Assembly: GCF_005047355.1 (NCBI RefSeq)
Contig: NZ_SUMC01000017.1
Location: 93,953-157,952 of the forward strand
DNA length: 64,000 bases
Source: Actinacidiphila oryziradicis
GTDB lineage: Bacteria; Actinomycetota; Actinomycetes; Streptomycetales; Streptomycetaceae
Direction of reading: 5' to 3'
The notes beneath the pieces are model-generated. The model ran no database searches. It saw only the letters and a list, made by a program, of their open reading frames with translations, and was not told the origin of the DNA. Both the position numbers and the translations under genes were made by a program. Shown here piece after piece: positions 42,420-50,892 of this stretch; the stretch's first letter is position 1; each line of letters starts with the position of its first letter.

Positions 42420-43028
42420 ATGACTGACGGCACGGAACACCCGCCCGGGGCCGCCGCTCCCGGCCCTGAGGCGTCCAGTGGGCACGGGTCTTCGCGCCCG
42501 TACCCGCCGCAGGCCCCGCATCAGCAGGCGCCACCCTTCGCGCAGCCCGGGTTCGCGCCGCCACGGCCGCCCTTCGTGCCCTCCCACCCGGAGCCGGACT
42601 GGCAGGCACTGGCCGATCGCAACGCGGTGCGCGCGCGGCGGCGCAAGTTGTGGACCGGCGGAGCCATCGCCGTGGCGAGTGTGGCCGCTGTGGCCGCCGT
42701 GGCTGCGGGGACGCTGGCGATCAAGGGCATGAACAGTGACGACTCAAAGCCCAGCGCTCTCGGTCCGTCTTCCGCCACGTCGTCCGCCCGGTCGTCCGCC
42801 TCGTCGTCGGTGTCGCCATCCGTCCCACCGTCCGCCTCGCTCTCCGCCCCGCCGTCCGCCGCCCGGACGGCGACGCCGACAGTGACGGCGGCGCCCACTC
42901 CATCGCACACGCGTGCCCCCGTGACGACGCCGACCGTCCCGGGGAAGCCGAATGTCCTCGCCGACCACTCGGGGCAGGCAAACCTCCAGATGGCAGTAGC
43001 TCATGCCTGGGCGGTCCCTCGCGGCTGA
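42420..43028 (+). CDS. Membrane protein of unknown function, probably C-terminally truncated
   Basis: This 202-residue protein has a Pro/Gln-rich cytoplasmic part, the motif ADRNAVRARRRKLWTGG, one membrane helix (AIAVASVAAVAAVAAGTLAI), a long Ser/Thr/Pro/Ala linker and then NVLADHSGQANLQMA. From memory, that last phrase normally opens a lectin-like (LamG) domain of more than 150 residues in Streptomyces relatives. Here the frame ends after 13 further residues, so the outer domain appears lost. The next gene is convergent only 80 bases later. Confidence 0.55.
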   Translation: MTDGTEHPPGAAAPGPEASSGHGSSRPYPPQAPHQQAPPFAQPGFAPPRPPFVPSHPEPDWQALADRNAVRARRRKLWTGGAIAVASVAAVAAVAAGTLAIKGMNSDDSKPSALGPSSATSSARSSASSSVSPSVPPSASLSAPPSAARTATPTVTAAPTPSHTRAPVTTPTVPGKPNVLADHSGQANLQMAVAHAWAVPRG

Positions 43029-43107
43029 CTTCTACGGTCCCGGGTTATGGGCGGGCGTTGGGAGACTCCTGCGCCGGAGGCGCGGGGCACCGGCCACCCG
43101 CTCCGGG

Positions 43108-44415
43108 TCAGCGCACGGTGATGAACGACTCCGCGTCGCGCGCCGGGCGTTCGGGTGGGGCGACCGCCGGGCGCCCCACGGCGACCGCGCCCATGGGGTC
43201 CCAGCCGGCCGGAAGGGCCAGGACGTCGCGGACGACCTCGCGGCAGAACATCGTCGAGGACACCCACGCGGAACCGAGCTGTTCACCGGCGAGTGCGACC
43301 AGGAAGTTCTGGACGGCGGCGCCGGCCGCGACGACGAACATCTCGCGCTCGGCGGCGGCGCGTCGCGGGTCGGGGTAGGTGTGGGCTCCGTCAGCCACCA
43401 GACAGGGGATGACGAGATACGGGGCGCGCCGCAGGACGTCGCCGCGTCGAAGCCGGCGCGCGACGGACTCCTCGGAGAAGTCGTCGCCGCGCAGGTCGGC
43501 CGCCCAGGCGTCGCGCATGGCATCGAGGAGGCGGGTCCGGGCCTCAGCGGACTCCAGGAGGACGAAGCGCCAGGGGGTGGTGTGGTGGGGGGCGGGCGCG
43601 GTGACGGCGAGGGCGACGGCGCGGCGGACGGCGGCGGGGTCGACGGGCTCGTCGGTGAAGTCGCGGACGGTGCGCCGCAAAGTGACCGCTTCGCGGACGG
43701 CCTCGGAGGTGCCGAGGCGGAACATGTCATTGACGGACGAGCGTACGAGGGCGTGGGCGCCGGGCCCGTCGTCGGGGGAGAGCAGCCGGCCGAGCCCGCG
43801 GACGACGGCCAGCGGCAGTCCGGCGGCCTTGCCCTTGACGAGGTCGCCCGCGGCGGCGAGTTCGTCGGCGGTGGCGGTGATGGTGGCGTTGAGTTCATTG
43901 CCGTGGGAGTCGGTGCCGCCGCGCAGATCGTGGAGGACACGCAGCCCGGCGGCGCCGATGGCGACATCGGTGAGGCCCTCGCGCCAGGGGCGGCCGAAGG
44001 TGTCGGTGACGATGACGGCGATGTCGACGCCGAGGATGTCGCGCAGCCCCGCGCGGAGGCGCCGGGCGGAGTCGTCAGGGTCCTCGGGGAGCAGAAGGAT
44101 GGTGCCGGCGGGAGTGTTGGAGGCGTCGACTCCGGCGGCGGCCATGATGAAGCCGTGCCGGGTCTCGACGATCCGGGTGGGCCCGCGCCGGGCGACGAGG
44201 CGGACCGTTTCGGCGTCGATGGCGGCTTCGCGGTCCTCGGCGGTGACGATGCGCCCCTCGGCCTTGCTGACGATCTTCGAGGTGACGAGCAGCACATCGC
44301 CGTCGGCCAGATCGGGATTCGCGGCGGCGATGAGCTTGGCAAGGTCGTCGCCAGGCTGCACTTCGGGGATGCCGGGCACGGCCCGGACCTCGTAGGAGTA
44401 GGAGGGCGCGCTCAT
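43108..44415 (-). CDS. fbiB: Bifunctional F420-0:glutamate ligase / FMN-binding domain protein (FbiB)
   Basis: FbiB adds glutamates to F420-0 and, through its C-terminal domain, reduces the dehydro precursor. Residues 1-245 match CofE (VPGIPEVQPGDDLAKLI, LVTSKIVSKAEGR, VTDTFGRPWREGLTDVAIGA). Residues about 250-435 match the nitroreductase-type FMN domain (LRRTVRDFTDEPVDP, then TTPWRFVLLES). ATG 44415 has AAGGACGG upstream. ATG 44436, overlapping the fbiA stop as ATGA, is a real alternative adding seven residues. The gene forms an operon with fbiA. Confidence 0.93.
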   Translation of the reverse strand: MSAPSYSYEVRAVPGIPEVQPGDDLAKLIAAANPDLADGDVLLVTSKIVSKAEGRIVTAEDREAAIDAETVRLVARRGPTRIVETRHGFIMAAAGVDASNTPAGTILLLPEDPDDSARRLRAGLRDILGVDIAVIVTDTFGRPWREGLTDVAIGAAGLRVLHDLRGGTDSHGNELNATITATADELAAAGDLVKGKAAGLPLAVVRGLGRLLSPDDGPGAHALVRSSVNDMFRLGTSEAVREAVTLRRTVRDFTDEPVDPAAVRRAVALAVTAPAPHHTTPWRFVLLESAEARTRLLDAMRDAWAADLRGDDFSEESVARRLRRGDVLRRAPYLVIPCLVADGAHTYPDPRRAAAEREMFVVAAGAAVQNFLVALAGEQLGSAWVSSTMFCREVVRDVLALPAGWDPMGAVAVGRPAVAPPERPARDAESFITVR

Positions 44416-44432
44416 CGCAGGACCGTCCTTTC

Positions 44433-45392
44433 TCATGCCCGTACCTCCTCGGCCAGGGTGAGAGCCTCGCGGGCCATCGTGGCGGAGGCTTTGACATCGG
44501 TCATGAGCAGGGGGACGGCCCGGCAGCGGATGCCGGCCGCCTCGACCTCGGGGACGCTGGCGGCGTCGACGGTGTCGACGAGCCAGCCGTCGAGCAGCCC
44601 GGAGCCGTAGTGCGCGGCGACGGCGGCGGCGGTGGCCTCGACGCCGACGGCAGCGAGGACCTTGTCGGCCATGCCGCGCACCGGGGCGCCGCCGACGATG
44701 GGGGAGAGGCCGACGACGGGCACTCCGGCCTCGGCGATGGCCTCGCGGATGCCGGGGACGGCGAGGATGGTGCCGATGGAGACGACCGGGTTGGACGGCG
44801 GGAAGAGGATGACGTCGGCGGCGGCGATGGCCTCCAGGACGCCGGGGGCGGGTTTCGCCTGCTCCGCGCCGACCGGCACGACCGCGTGGGCGTCGACGGC
44901 GGCGTGCAGCCGGACCCAGTACTCCTGGAAGTGGACGGCTTTGCGGCCTTCGGCGGGAGTGTCGATGAGGACATGGGTCTCGACCCGGTCGTCCGTCATC
45001 GGGATGAGCCGTATTCCGGGCTGCCAACGGGCGCACAGGGCCTCGGTGACGGCGCTGAGCGGATATCCGGCCTGGGTCATCTGCGTACGGACGATGTGGG
45101 TGGCGAAGTCACGGTCGCCGAGGCCGAACCACTCCGGCCCGACCCCGTAGGCGGCGAGTTCGGATTTGACCGAGAAGGACTCGTCGGCGCGGCCCCAGCC
45201 CTGCTCCTCGTGAATGCCGCCGCCGAGGGTGTACATCACGGTGTCGAGGTCGGGACAGACCTTCAGCCCGAAGAGGTGTATGTCGTCACCCGTGTTGCCG
45301 ATGACGGTGATGTCCGCTTCCGGCTCGGCTGCCTTGAGACCGCGCAGGAAGCGCGCTCCGCCGATGCCGCCCGCCAGTACCACGATTCGCAT
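44433..45392 (-). CDS. fbiA: 2-phospho-L-lactate/PEP transferase of F420 synthesis (FbiA/CofD)
   Basis: This 319-residue transferase joins the lactyl- or enolpyruvyl-phosphate group to Fo, giving (dehydro-)F420-0. It shows VVLAGGIGGARFLRGLKA at the N terminus, NTGDDIHLFGLKVCPDLDTV with the metal-binding Asp residues, and LFPPSNPVVSIGTIL, all diagnostic of CofD. It lies first in a two-gene operon with fbiB. The guanylyltransferase CofC/FbiD and the Fo synthase are not in this window. Confidence 0.95.
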   Translation of the reverse strand: MRIVVLAGGIGGARFLRGLKAAEPEADITVIGNTGDDIHLFGLKVCPDLDTVMYTLGGGIHEEQGWGRADESFSVKSELAAYGVGPEWFGLGDRDFATHIVRTQMTQAGYPLSAVTEALCARWQPGIRLIPMTDDRVETHVLIDTPAEGRKAVHFQEYWVRLHAAVDAHAVVPVGAEQAKPAPGVLEAIAAADVILFPPSNPVVSIGTILAVPGIREAIAEAGVPVVGLSPIVGGAPVRGMADKVLAAVGVEATAAAVAAHYGSGLLDGWLVDTVDAASVPEVEAAGIRCRAVPLLMTDVKASATMAREALTLAEEVRA

Positions 45393-45469
45393 GGGAACAG
45401 TCTGTCAGCCCGGTCCGACAGTGCTGTCCGCCAGCCCCGGTTTGCCGACCGGGTTTGCGGGCCGGGTTG

Positions 45470-45964
45470 TCAGTTCCGGACCGGCTCCTCGACGGTGGCG
45501 GCGTAAGGGGTCATCTCGGTGAGCCCGGGGAAGTAGATGTGCAGGCTGACGGCGGGCTCGAGGGCGTCGTTGACGATCTCGTGGATGTACTCGGGGGCGA
45601 AGACCTGCTGGCTGCCGGGGGTGAGGGTGCGGTGGGCCATGCCGGAGGTGTGGCGCCGGCGCTCGGTGAGGCTGCCCTGGAGCACGGTGAGCACTCCGGA
45701 GGAGCGGCCGTGGTCGTGCAGGCCGCTGCTCTGCCCGGGGACCCAGCTGAGCAGCCAGACCTCGTAGCCGGGGCCGGTCCGCAACCGCGCGTACCAGCGG
45801 CTGGCGGCGTCGTACTGGACCAGCGGGGCCCAGTGGGCGCGGTCGGCCGCGATCGTACGGGCCAGGCCCGCGAACTCGGCGACAGTGGCCGGGTGCTGGG
45901 GGACAGGCGGCAGGAGATGGGGGATGGCGAGCGGGTCGCCGGCGATCGAGACATCGCTGTTCAT
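45470..45964 (-). CDS. Cysteine dioxygenase family protein
   Basis: This 164-residue cupin should oxidise a thiol such as cysteine to its sulfinate using non-heme iron. The metal motif is visible as SSGLHDHGRSSGVLTVLQG (HxH) with a later His in FAPEYIHEIVN. The aromatic-rich segment YDAASRWYARL fits the family. No targeting signal is present. The gene is transcribed in the same direction as fbiAB, 77 bases upstream of fbiA, but may be independent. Its promoter lies in the 579-base region shared with whiB. Confidence 0.88.
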   Translation of the reverse strand: MNSDVSIAGDPLAIPHLLPPVPQHPATVAEFAGLARTIAADRAHWAPLVQYDAASRWYARLRTGPGYEVWLLSWVPGQSSGLHDHGRSSGVLTVLQGSLTERRRHTSGMAHRTLTPGSQQVFAPEYIHEIVNDALEPAVSLHIYFPGLTEMTPYAATVEEPVRN

Positions 45965-46543
45965 GCGGGAGAAGTCCTCGGAAGTAAGGAGCGTCGTCAG
46001 GCATATGGCTGTGCGGGCTGGGGAAGAACGATCAGCGGCAACAGCTGGAACAGCGACAGTGGGCTTCCACGGCGCACCGGAACTCGGCGAAGCGAGTCCG
46101 GGAAGGCGCGTGGTCCACTGGCATGCGTTCTAGCAGACCGGGTCGAGGGCGTATCTGTCAACTTGGCACCCGTTTTGTCGGTGATGATTCGCCTGATCCG
46201 GTTATTCCGTGTGGTGAAAGGTTTGTGCGGAGACGTGTGCGGATAGGTGGCGCTGCAACCGTCACGTACGCAGGAACGTCTCGTCTTGAAACGTCGTTGT
46301 GCTTTCGTGATCGGAGCGTGACCCGTGCCCGCCGGGACCACTGCGGGCATGGGTGATGTGCGCGCGGACGTTTGGGCTGATTTGAGTACTTACTGTCAGT
46401 CTTTGGTTCCGAGGAGTGAATAACGGGCCCAATAGCAGATCTCGGCTTGACTGGCCCGTATCGGCACACTTGTAATTTCACTCGTGTCGTTCCGCCGTCA
46501 TCGGTAACGGCAACCACGGGGACGCAAAGACAGAGGGGCGCGC
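45965..46543. other. Intergenic promoter region between cysteine dioxygenase and whiB genes
   Basis: No protein-like frame is seen in these 579 bases. The stretch from about 46150 to 46500 is clearly less GC-rich than its surroundings. Such long upstream regions are typical of developmental regulators. A promoter candidate for whiB is described separately; no other element could be assigned. Confidence 0.6.
46447..46476 (+). promoter_or_regulatory. Candidate whiB promoter
   Basis: TTGACT (46447-46452) and TGTAAT (46471-46476) are separated by 18 bases, a good match to a vegetative-type promoter. The -10 lies 67 bases before the whiB ATG, leaving room for an untranslated leader with AGAGGGG as ribosome binding site. 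Confidence 0.55.
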
Positions 46544-46810
46544 ATGACCGAGCTGTTCCAGCTGTTGCAGGCCGACGAAGAGGCCGAAGAGGAGCTCGGG
46601 TGGCAGGAACGCGCGCTGTGCGCGCAGACCGATCCCGAATCGTTCTTCCCCGAGAAGGGGGGCTCCACTCGCGAGGCCAAGAAGGTCTGCCTCGCGTGTG
46701 AGGTCCGCTCCGACTGCCTTGAGTACGCACTCGCCAACGACGAGCGCTTCGGGATCTGGGGCGGCCTGTCCGAGCGGGAGCGGCGCCGTCTGAAGAAGGG
46801 CGTCGTCTAG
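46544..46810 (+). CDS. whiB: WhiB, iron-sulfur sporulation regulator
   Basis: This 88-residue WhiB-family protein has four Cys ligands for a [4Fe-4S] cluster (C26, C49, C52, C58) in the C-X22-C-X2-C-X5-C arrangement, then the turn FGIWGGLSERERRRLKK, which binds sigma factor and DNA. Sequence and length agree closely with what I remember of S. coelicolor WhiB, needed with WhiA to stop aerial growth and start sporulation septation. AGAGGGG lies upstream of ATG 46544. A hairpin follows. It is probably monocistronic. Confidence 0.96.
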   Translation: MTELFQLLQADEEAEEELGWQERALCAQTDPESFFPEKGGSTREAKKVCLACEVRSDCLEYALANDERFGIWGGLSERERRRLKKGVV

Positions 46811-46844
46811 GAGCGCACTCCTGGCAGGTGCCTTCAGCTGCCGC

Positions 46845-46868
46845 ACGGGCCTGATTTTTCAGGGCCGT
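46845..46868 (+). terminator. Hairpin terminator after whiB
   Basis: Arms ACGGGCCTGA (46845-46854) and TCAGGGCCGT (46859-46868) pair with one mismatch around TTTT. It lies 35 bases after the whiB stop. Confidence 0.7.
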
Positions 46869-46996
46869 CCGGCGGCTGAGAGGCAGCCGGCCACCAGGAC
46901 GCGGATGCCCGCATCCTGCGAGCCGTTAGTGTGGGGCCCCGTCCGAGACGCCACACGGCGTCCACCGCAGTCCAGCGAACCGGGGCCCGAACCTCG

Positions 46997-49900
46997 ATGT
47001 CCGTGAACAGTTCAGCAGCGGCCCAGCACCCCGCGCAGACTCCTGAGTTTCCGCGCCATGTCGTCACCGCGGTGCTTGTCGCCCACGACGGCGCCCGCTG
47101 GCTGCCCAACGCGCTTTCGGGCCTGCTCTCCCAGGACCGTCCGGTCCAGGACGTCATCGCCGCCGACACCGGCAGCGCCGACGACTCCGCCCGTCTCCTC
47201 GCCGAATCCCTCGGCGACCAGCGCGTCCTGCACCTCGCCCGGCGCTCCGGCTTCGGCGCCGCCGTCGACGAGGCCGTCCGCGCCGCCGGTCCGGTCCCGA
47301 TCGAGCAGCTGCCTTATCTGGTGCGCCAGAGCGGCTGGGACCCCGTAAGCCGCACCTGGAACGACGACGCCTACGACCAGCCCGAGCACCCGCACGGCGA
47401 ACCCGTGCACTGGCTCTGGCTGCTGCACGACGACTGCGAGCCGGCCCCCGACGCCCTCGCCGCGCTGCTGCGGGTGGCCGACGCCGAAACCGCCGCAAGC
47501 CGTTCGGCCGCCGTTATCGGCCCCAAGCTGCGCAGCTGGTACGACCGGCGCCAGCTCCTCGAGGTCGGCGTCTCCATCGCCCGCAGCGGCCGCCGCTGGA
47601 CCGGCCTGGAACGCCGCGAGCAGGACCAGGGGCAGCACGACCAGGTCCGGCAGGTGCTGTCGGTGTCCAGCGCCGGGATGCTGGTGCGCCGCGACGTGTG
47701 GGAGGAGCTGGGCGGCTTCGACCGCCGGCTGCCGCTCATGCGCGACGACGTCGACTTCTGCTGGCGGGCCCAGGCAGCCGGCCACACCGTCCTGATCGCG
47801 CCGGACGCCGTGCTGCGGCACGCCGAGGCAGCCTCCCGCGAGCGCAGGCCCGTCGACTGCGTCGGACGCTCGGCGGTCAACCCGCACCGAGTCGACAAGG
47901 CCGGTGCCGCCTACACACTGCTCGCCAACACGCGCGGCCCGATCCTCCCGTACGTCATGCTGCGGCTCCTCATCGGCACCGTGCTGCGCACCCTCGCCTA
48001 TCTCGTCGGCAAAGCGCCCGGCCAGGCCGTCGACGAGATCACCGGACTGCTGTCGGTACTGCTGCGGCCGGGACGGCTGCTCGGCGCCCGGCGGCAGCGC
48101 GGCAAGGGCACCGTCGAACCGTCCGAGCTGCGGCCGCTGTTTCCGCCCGCCGGCGCGACCGTACGCGCCACTGTCGAGCAGGTCGTCAGCAACCTCTCCG
48201 GCCGCTCCGAGGAGGCCGCCTCCTCGGTCGGGCGGCACGGTGGCGCCATCGAGTCCGGGCCCGGCGGCGACGAGGACGGCGACTACCTGGAGGTCGAGCA
48301 GTTCGCGCTGCTCAAACGGATCGCCCGCAAGCCCGCGCCGATGCTCTTCGCCGTGCTGCTGCTGGTCTCGCTGATCGCCTGCCGCGCCCTCCTCGGCAGC
48401 GGCGCGCTCTCCGGCGGCGCACTCCTGCCGGCACCCTCCAGCGCCGGGGACCTGTGGGCCTCCTTCGGCGGCCAATGGCACGCGCTGGGCACCGGTTCCA
48501 CCACGGCCGCACCGCCGTACCTGGCGATCGTGGCGGCCTTCGCCGGCATTCTGTTCGGCAGCACCGGGCTCGCGCTCACGGTGCTGCTGGTCGCCTCCGT
48601 CCCGCTCGCCGGGCTCACCGCCTACTTCGCCTCCCGCCCGCTGGTCGAGTCGCGGCTGCTGCGCGCCTGGGCGGCCGTCGCCTACGCCTTCCTGCCTGCC
48701 GCCACCGGCGCCCTCGCCGGCGGCCGGCTCGGGACCGCGGTGCTCGCGATCCTGCTGCCGCTGATGGCCCGCGCCGCGGTCTCGGCGGCCGGGCTGGAAC
48801 TCGGCGCCGACGCGATCAGCCGCGGCGTCCGGCCGGGCTGGCGCGCCACTTGGACGTTCACGCTGCTGCTGGCCATCACCACTGCCTTCACTCCGATCAC
48901 CTGGCTGATAGCACTGGTGCTCGCGGTGGCGGTAGTGGTGCTGCGGCTCGTGCGCGGCCAAGGGCAGCTCTTCGTCCCGCAGGTGCTTCGCTCACTGGCG
49001 GTGCTGGGCACCCCCATCGTCGTACTGGCTCCCTGGTCGCTCGGCCTGCTGGCCCACCCCTCGCGCTTCCTCGCGGAAGCCGGGCTGCCGTTCGGGGCCC
49101 GCGCCGCCTCAGCCTCCGGCCTTGTGCTGCTCAGCCCCGGCGGGCCCAGGGCGGCGGGCGGGGTGCTCTTCGCCGGCCTGGTGCTGGCCGCGCTCGCCGC
49201 CCTGCTGCGCGCCGAACGACGGCTCGCGATCCTCACAGCCTGGGCCGGCGCGCTGATCGGCCTGATTTTCGCCGTCGTCGAGAACGGCTCGGCCTGGGCC
49301 GGCCCGGCGACCCTCCTCTACGGGCTCGCGCTGCTCGCCGCCGCCACGATCGGCGCCGAGGGAGCCAAGGAGCGGATCGCCGCCTCCGGCTTCGGCTGGC
49401 GGCAGCCGGTCGCCGCCCTCATCGTCTTCGCCGCCGCCGCTGCCCCGCTGATCGCAGCCTTCGGCTGGATGGCGGGCGGCGCCGACGGGCCGGTCGAGCG
49501 CCGCGACCCGACACAGGTGCCCGCTTTCGTCGCGGAGGAGAGCAGCACCGCCGACCAGGCCCGCACCCTGGTGCTCGGCGGCACCGCCAGCCATGTCTCG
49601 TACACCCTCGTCCGCGGCGCCGGTGTCCAGCTCGGCGACGCCGAACTCGCCGCCGCGGCGGGCGACGACACACGGCTCGGCGGCATTGTCGCCAACCTGG
49701 TGGCGGGTTCCGGCGCCGACCAGGCCGGGCAACTCGGCGGCTACGCGGTCCGCTACGTCCTCGTGCAGAAGGGCTCGCCCCGCGAGATGAGCCGGGTGCT
49801 GGACAGCACCCCCGGCCTCTCGCAGCTCAGCCAGGCCGACGGCAGTGCCCTTTGGCAGGTCGACAACAGCGTCTCCCGGATCACCATCACCTCCAAGTCC

Positions 49901-50692
49901 GGGCAGCCGGTCGCGGTCGCCGCCGGCAAGGTCGACGCCCACACCACCATTCCGGCCGGCTCCGCAGGGCGGGTGCTGCGGCTCGCGGACACCGCCGCTG
50001 CCGGCTGGACCGCCACCCTGGACGGGGTGGCGCTGCCCCGCACCACCGTCGACGGCTGGGCGCAGGGCTTCGAACTCCCCGCCGGCGGCGGACACCTCGA
50101 CGTCACATATCAGGATCCTTTCACCCACACCCTGTGGCTGTGGATCCAGGGATTCCTCGCGCTGGTCCTCGTCGTCATGGCCCTTCCCGGCCGCCGCCGT
50201 GAGGTCGACGACGACCTGCCGGAGGTGCTGGAGGCCGCCGCCGCGCAGGCCACCGCCGCGGACATCCCGGCACAGGCCACCGGCGACGGCCGCCGCGCCC
50301 GCCGGCTCCGCGCCGCCGCCGAGGCCGAGGCCGAAGGCGACGGTGAGGCCGCCGCGGCTGCGGCCGAGCCCGTCCCGGTGCCCGACACACCCGAGCTCGA
50401 TCAGGAAGCCGACCCATATGCGGCGGTTCCGCAGCACCAGGCCGACCCCTACGCCCAGCAGCAATGGGGCGAGTACCAGGACGGCTACCAATACGCCCCC
50501 CAGTACCCGCAACAGGACTACGCCGACCCGTACTCCTACGGCCAGCAGGGGCAGCAGCAGGGCCAGCCGCAGACGTACGACCCGTACACCGGCCAGCCGC
50601 ACCCGGCCCAGCCCTACGAGGCCCCGTACTACCCGACCTATGACCCGGACGCCCCGGACGGATATCCCGGCGACGGAAGCGAGCAGCGGTGA
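46997..50692 (+). CDS. Large multi-membrane-domain family 2 glycosyltransferase
   Basis: This 1231-residue protein begins with a GT-A domain: VTAVLVAHDGARWLPNALSG, the DDD-like LLHDDCEPAPDALAALL, and the acceptor motif MRDDVDFCWRAQAAGHTVL. From about residue 440 it has a dozen or more hydrophobic helices, then an extracellular beta region (DNSVSRITITSKSGQ), a last helix and a cytoplasmic tail of ~150 residues, very rich in Gln, Tyr and Pro (QQDYADPYSYGQQGQQQGQP). It likely adds sugars to a lipid-linked surface glycan. It lies just after whiB and is coupled downstream through GTGA. ATG 46997 matches the domain start; the ribosome binding site is weak. Confidence 0.88.
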   Translation: MSVNSSAAAQHPAQTPEFPRHVVTAVLVAHDGARWLPNALSGLLSQDRPVQDVIAADTGSADDSARLLAESLGDQRVLHLARRSGFGAAVDEAVRAAGPVPIEQLPYLVRQSGWDPVSRTWNDDAYDQPEHPHGEPVHWLWLLHDDCEPAPDALAALLRVADAETAASRSAAVIGPKLRSWYDRRQLLEVGVSIARSGRRWTGLERREQDQGQHDQVRQVLSVSSAGMLVRRDVWEELGGFDRRLPLMRDDVDFCWRAQAAGHTVLIAPDAVLRHAEAASRERRPVDCVGRSAVNPHRVDKAGAAYTLLANTRGPILPYVMLRLLIGTVLRTLAYLVGKAPGQAVDEITGLLSVLLRPGRLLGARRQRGKGTVEPSELRPLFPPAGATVRATVEQVVSNLSGRSEEAASSVGRHGGAIESGPGGDEDGDYLEVEQFALLKRIARKPAPMLFAVLLLVSLIACRALLGSGALSGGALLPAPSSAGDLWASFGGQWHALGTGSTTAAPPYLAIVAAFAGILFGSTGLALTVLLVASVPLAGLTAYFASRPLVESRLLRAWAAVAYAFLPAATGALAGGRLGTAVLAILLPLMARAAVSAAGLELGADAISRGVRPGWRATWTFTLLLAITTAFTPITWLIALVLAVAVVVLRLVRGQGQLFVPQVLRSLAVLGTPIVVLAPWSLGLLAHPSRFLAEAGLPFGARAASASGLVLLSPGGPRAAGGVLFAGLVLAALAALLRAERRLAILTAWAGALIGLIFAVVENGSAWAGPATLLYGLALLAAATIGAEGAKERIAASGFGWRQPVAALIVFAAAAAPLIAAFGWMAGGADGPVERRDPTQVPAFVAEESSTADQARTLVLGGTASHVSYTLVRGAGVQLGDAELAAAAGDDTRLGGIVANLVAGSGADQAGQLGGYAVRYVLVQKGSPREMSRVLDSTPGLSQLSQADGSALWQVDNSVSRITITSKSGQPVAVAAGKVDAHTTIPAGSAGRVLRLADTAAAGWTATLDGVALPRTTVDGWAQGFELPAGGGHLDVTYQDPFTHTLWLWIQGFLALVLVVMALPGRRREVDDDLPEVLEAAAAQATAADIPAQATGDGRRARRLRAAAEAEAEGDGEAAAAAAEPVPVPDTPELDQEADPYAAVPQHQADPYAQQQWGEYQDGYQYAPQYPQQDYADPYSYGQQGQQQGQPQTYDPYTGQPHPAQPYEAPYYPTYDPDAPDGYPGDGSEQR

Positions 50693-50892
50693 GCCCCGAC
50701 ATCCACGGCCAGAGCCCGCCGGCCGATCTCGGCGGCGTCGCGTTGCCTCTCTCATCCGCCTCGCGATCGCACGCGTCAGACCCCGCTCCTTCCTCCACGG
50801 AGATCGATCGGACAGGCCCCGGCGGCCGCACACGAACGACACGACCCCAGCCCGGCGCTACCGCCGGGGCGTCCTGGCAAGGAGCCTGGTGA
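50689..50892 (+). CDS. Possible 67-residue bridging frame (uncertain)
   Basis: A frame from GTG 50689 overlaps the glycosyltransferase stop (GTGA) and ends in a TGA that overlaps the GTG of the DUF5719 gene (again GTGA). The product is Ser/Pro/Gly/Arg-rich and unlike any family I know. The perfect overlaps at both ends suggest it could be translated to couple the two genes. It could equally be chance in a GC-rich gap. Confidence 0.3.
   Translation: MSPDIHGQSPPADLGGVALPLSSASRSHASDPAPSSTEIDRTGPGGRTRTTRPQPGATAGASWQGAW

Noticed and set aside
47012..48961. Long minus-strand frame opposite the large glycosyltransferase
   Set aside because: It is antisense to clear GT2 motifs and is Gly/Gln/Arg-rich without any domain pattern.
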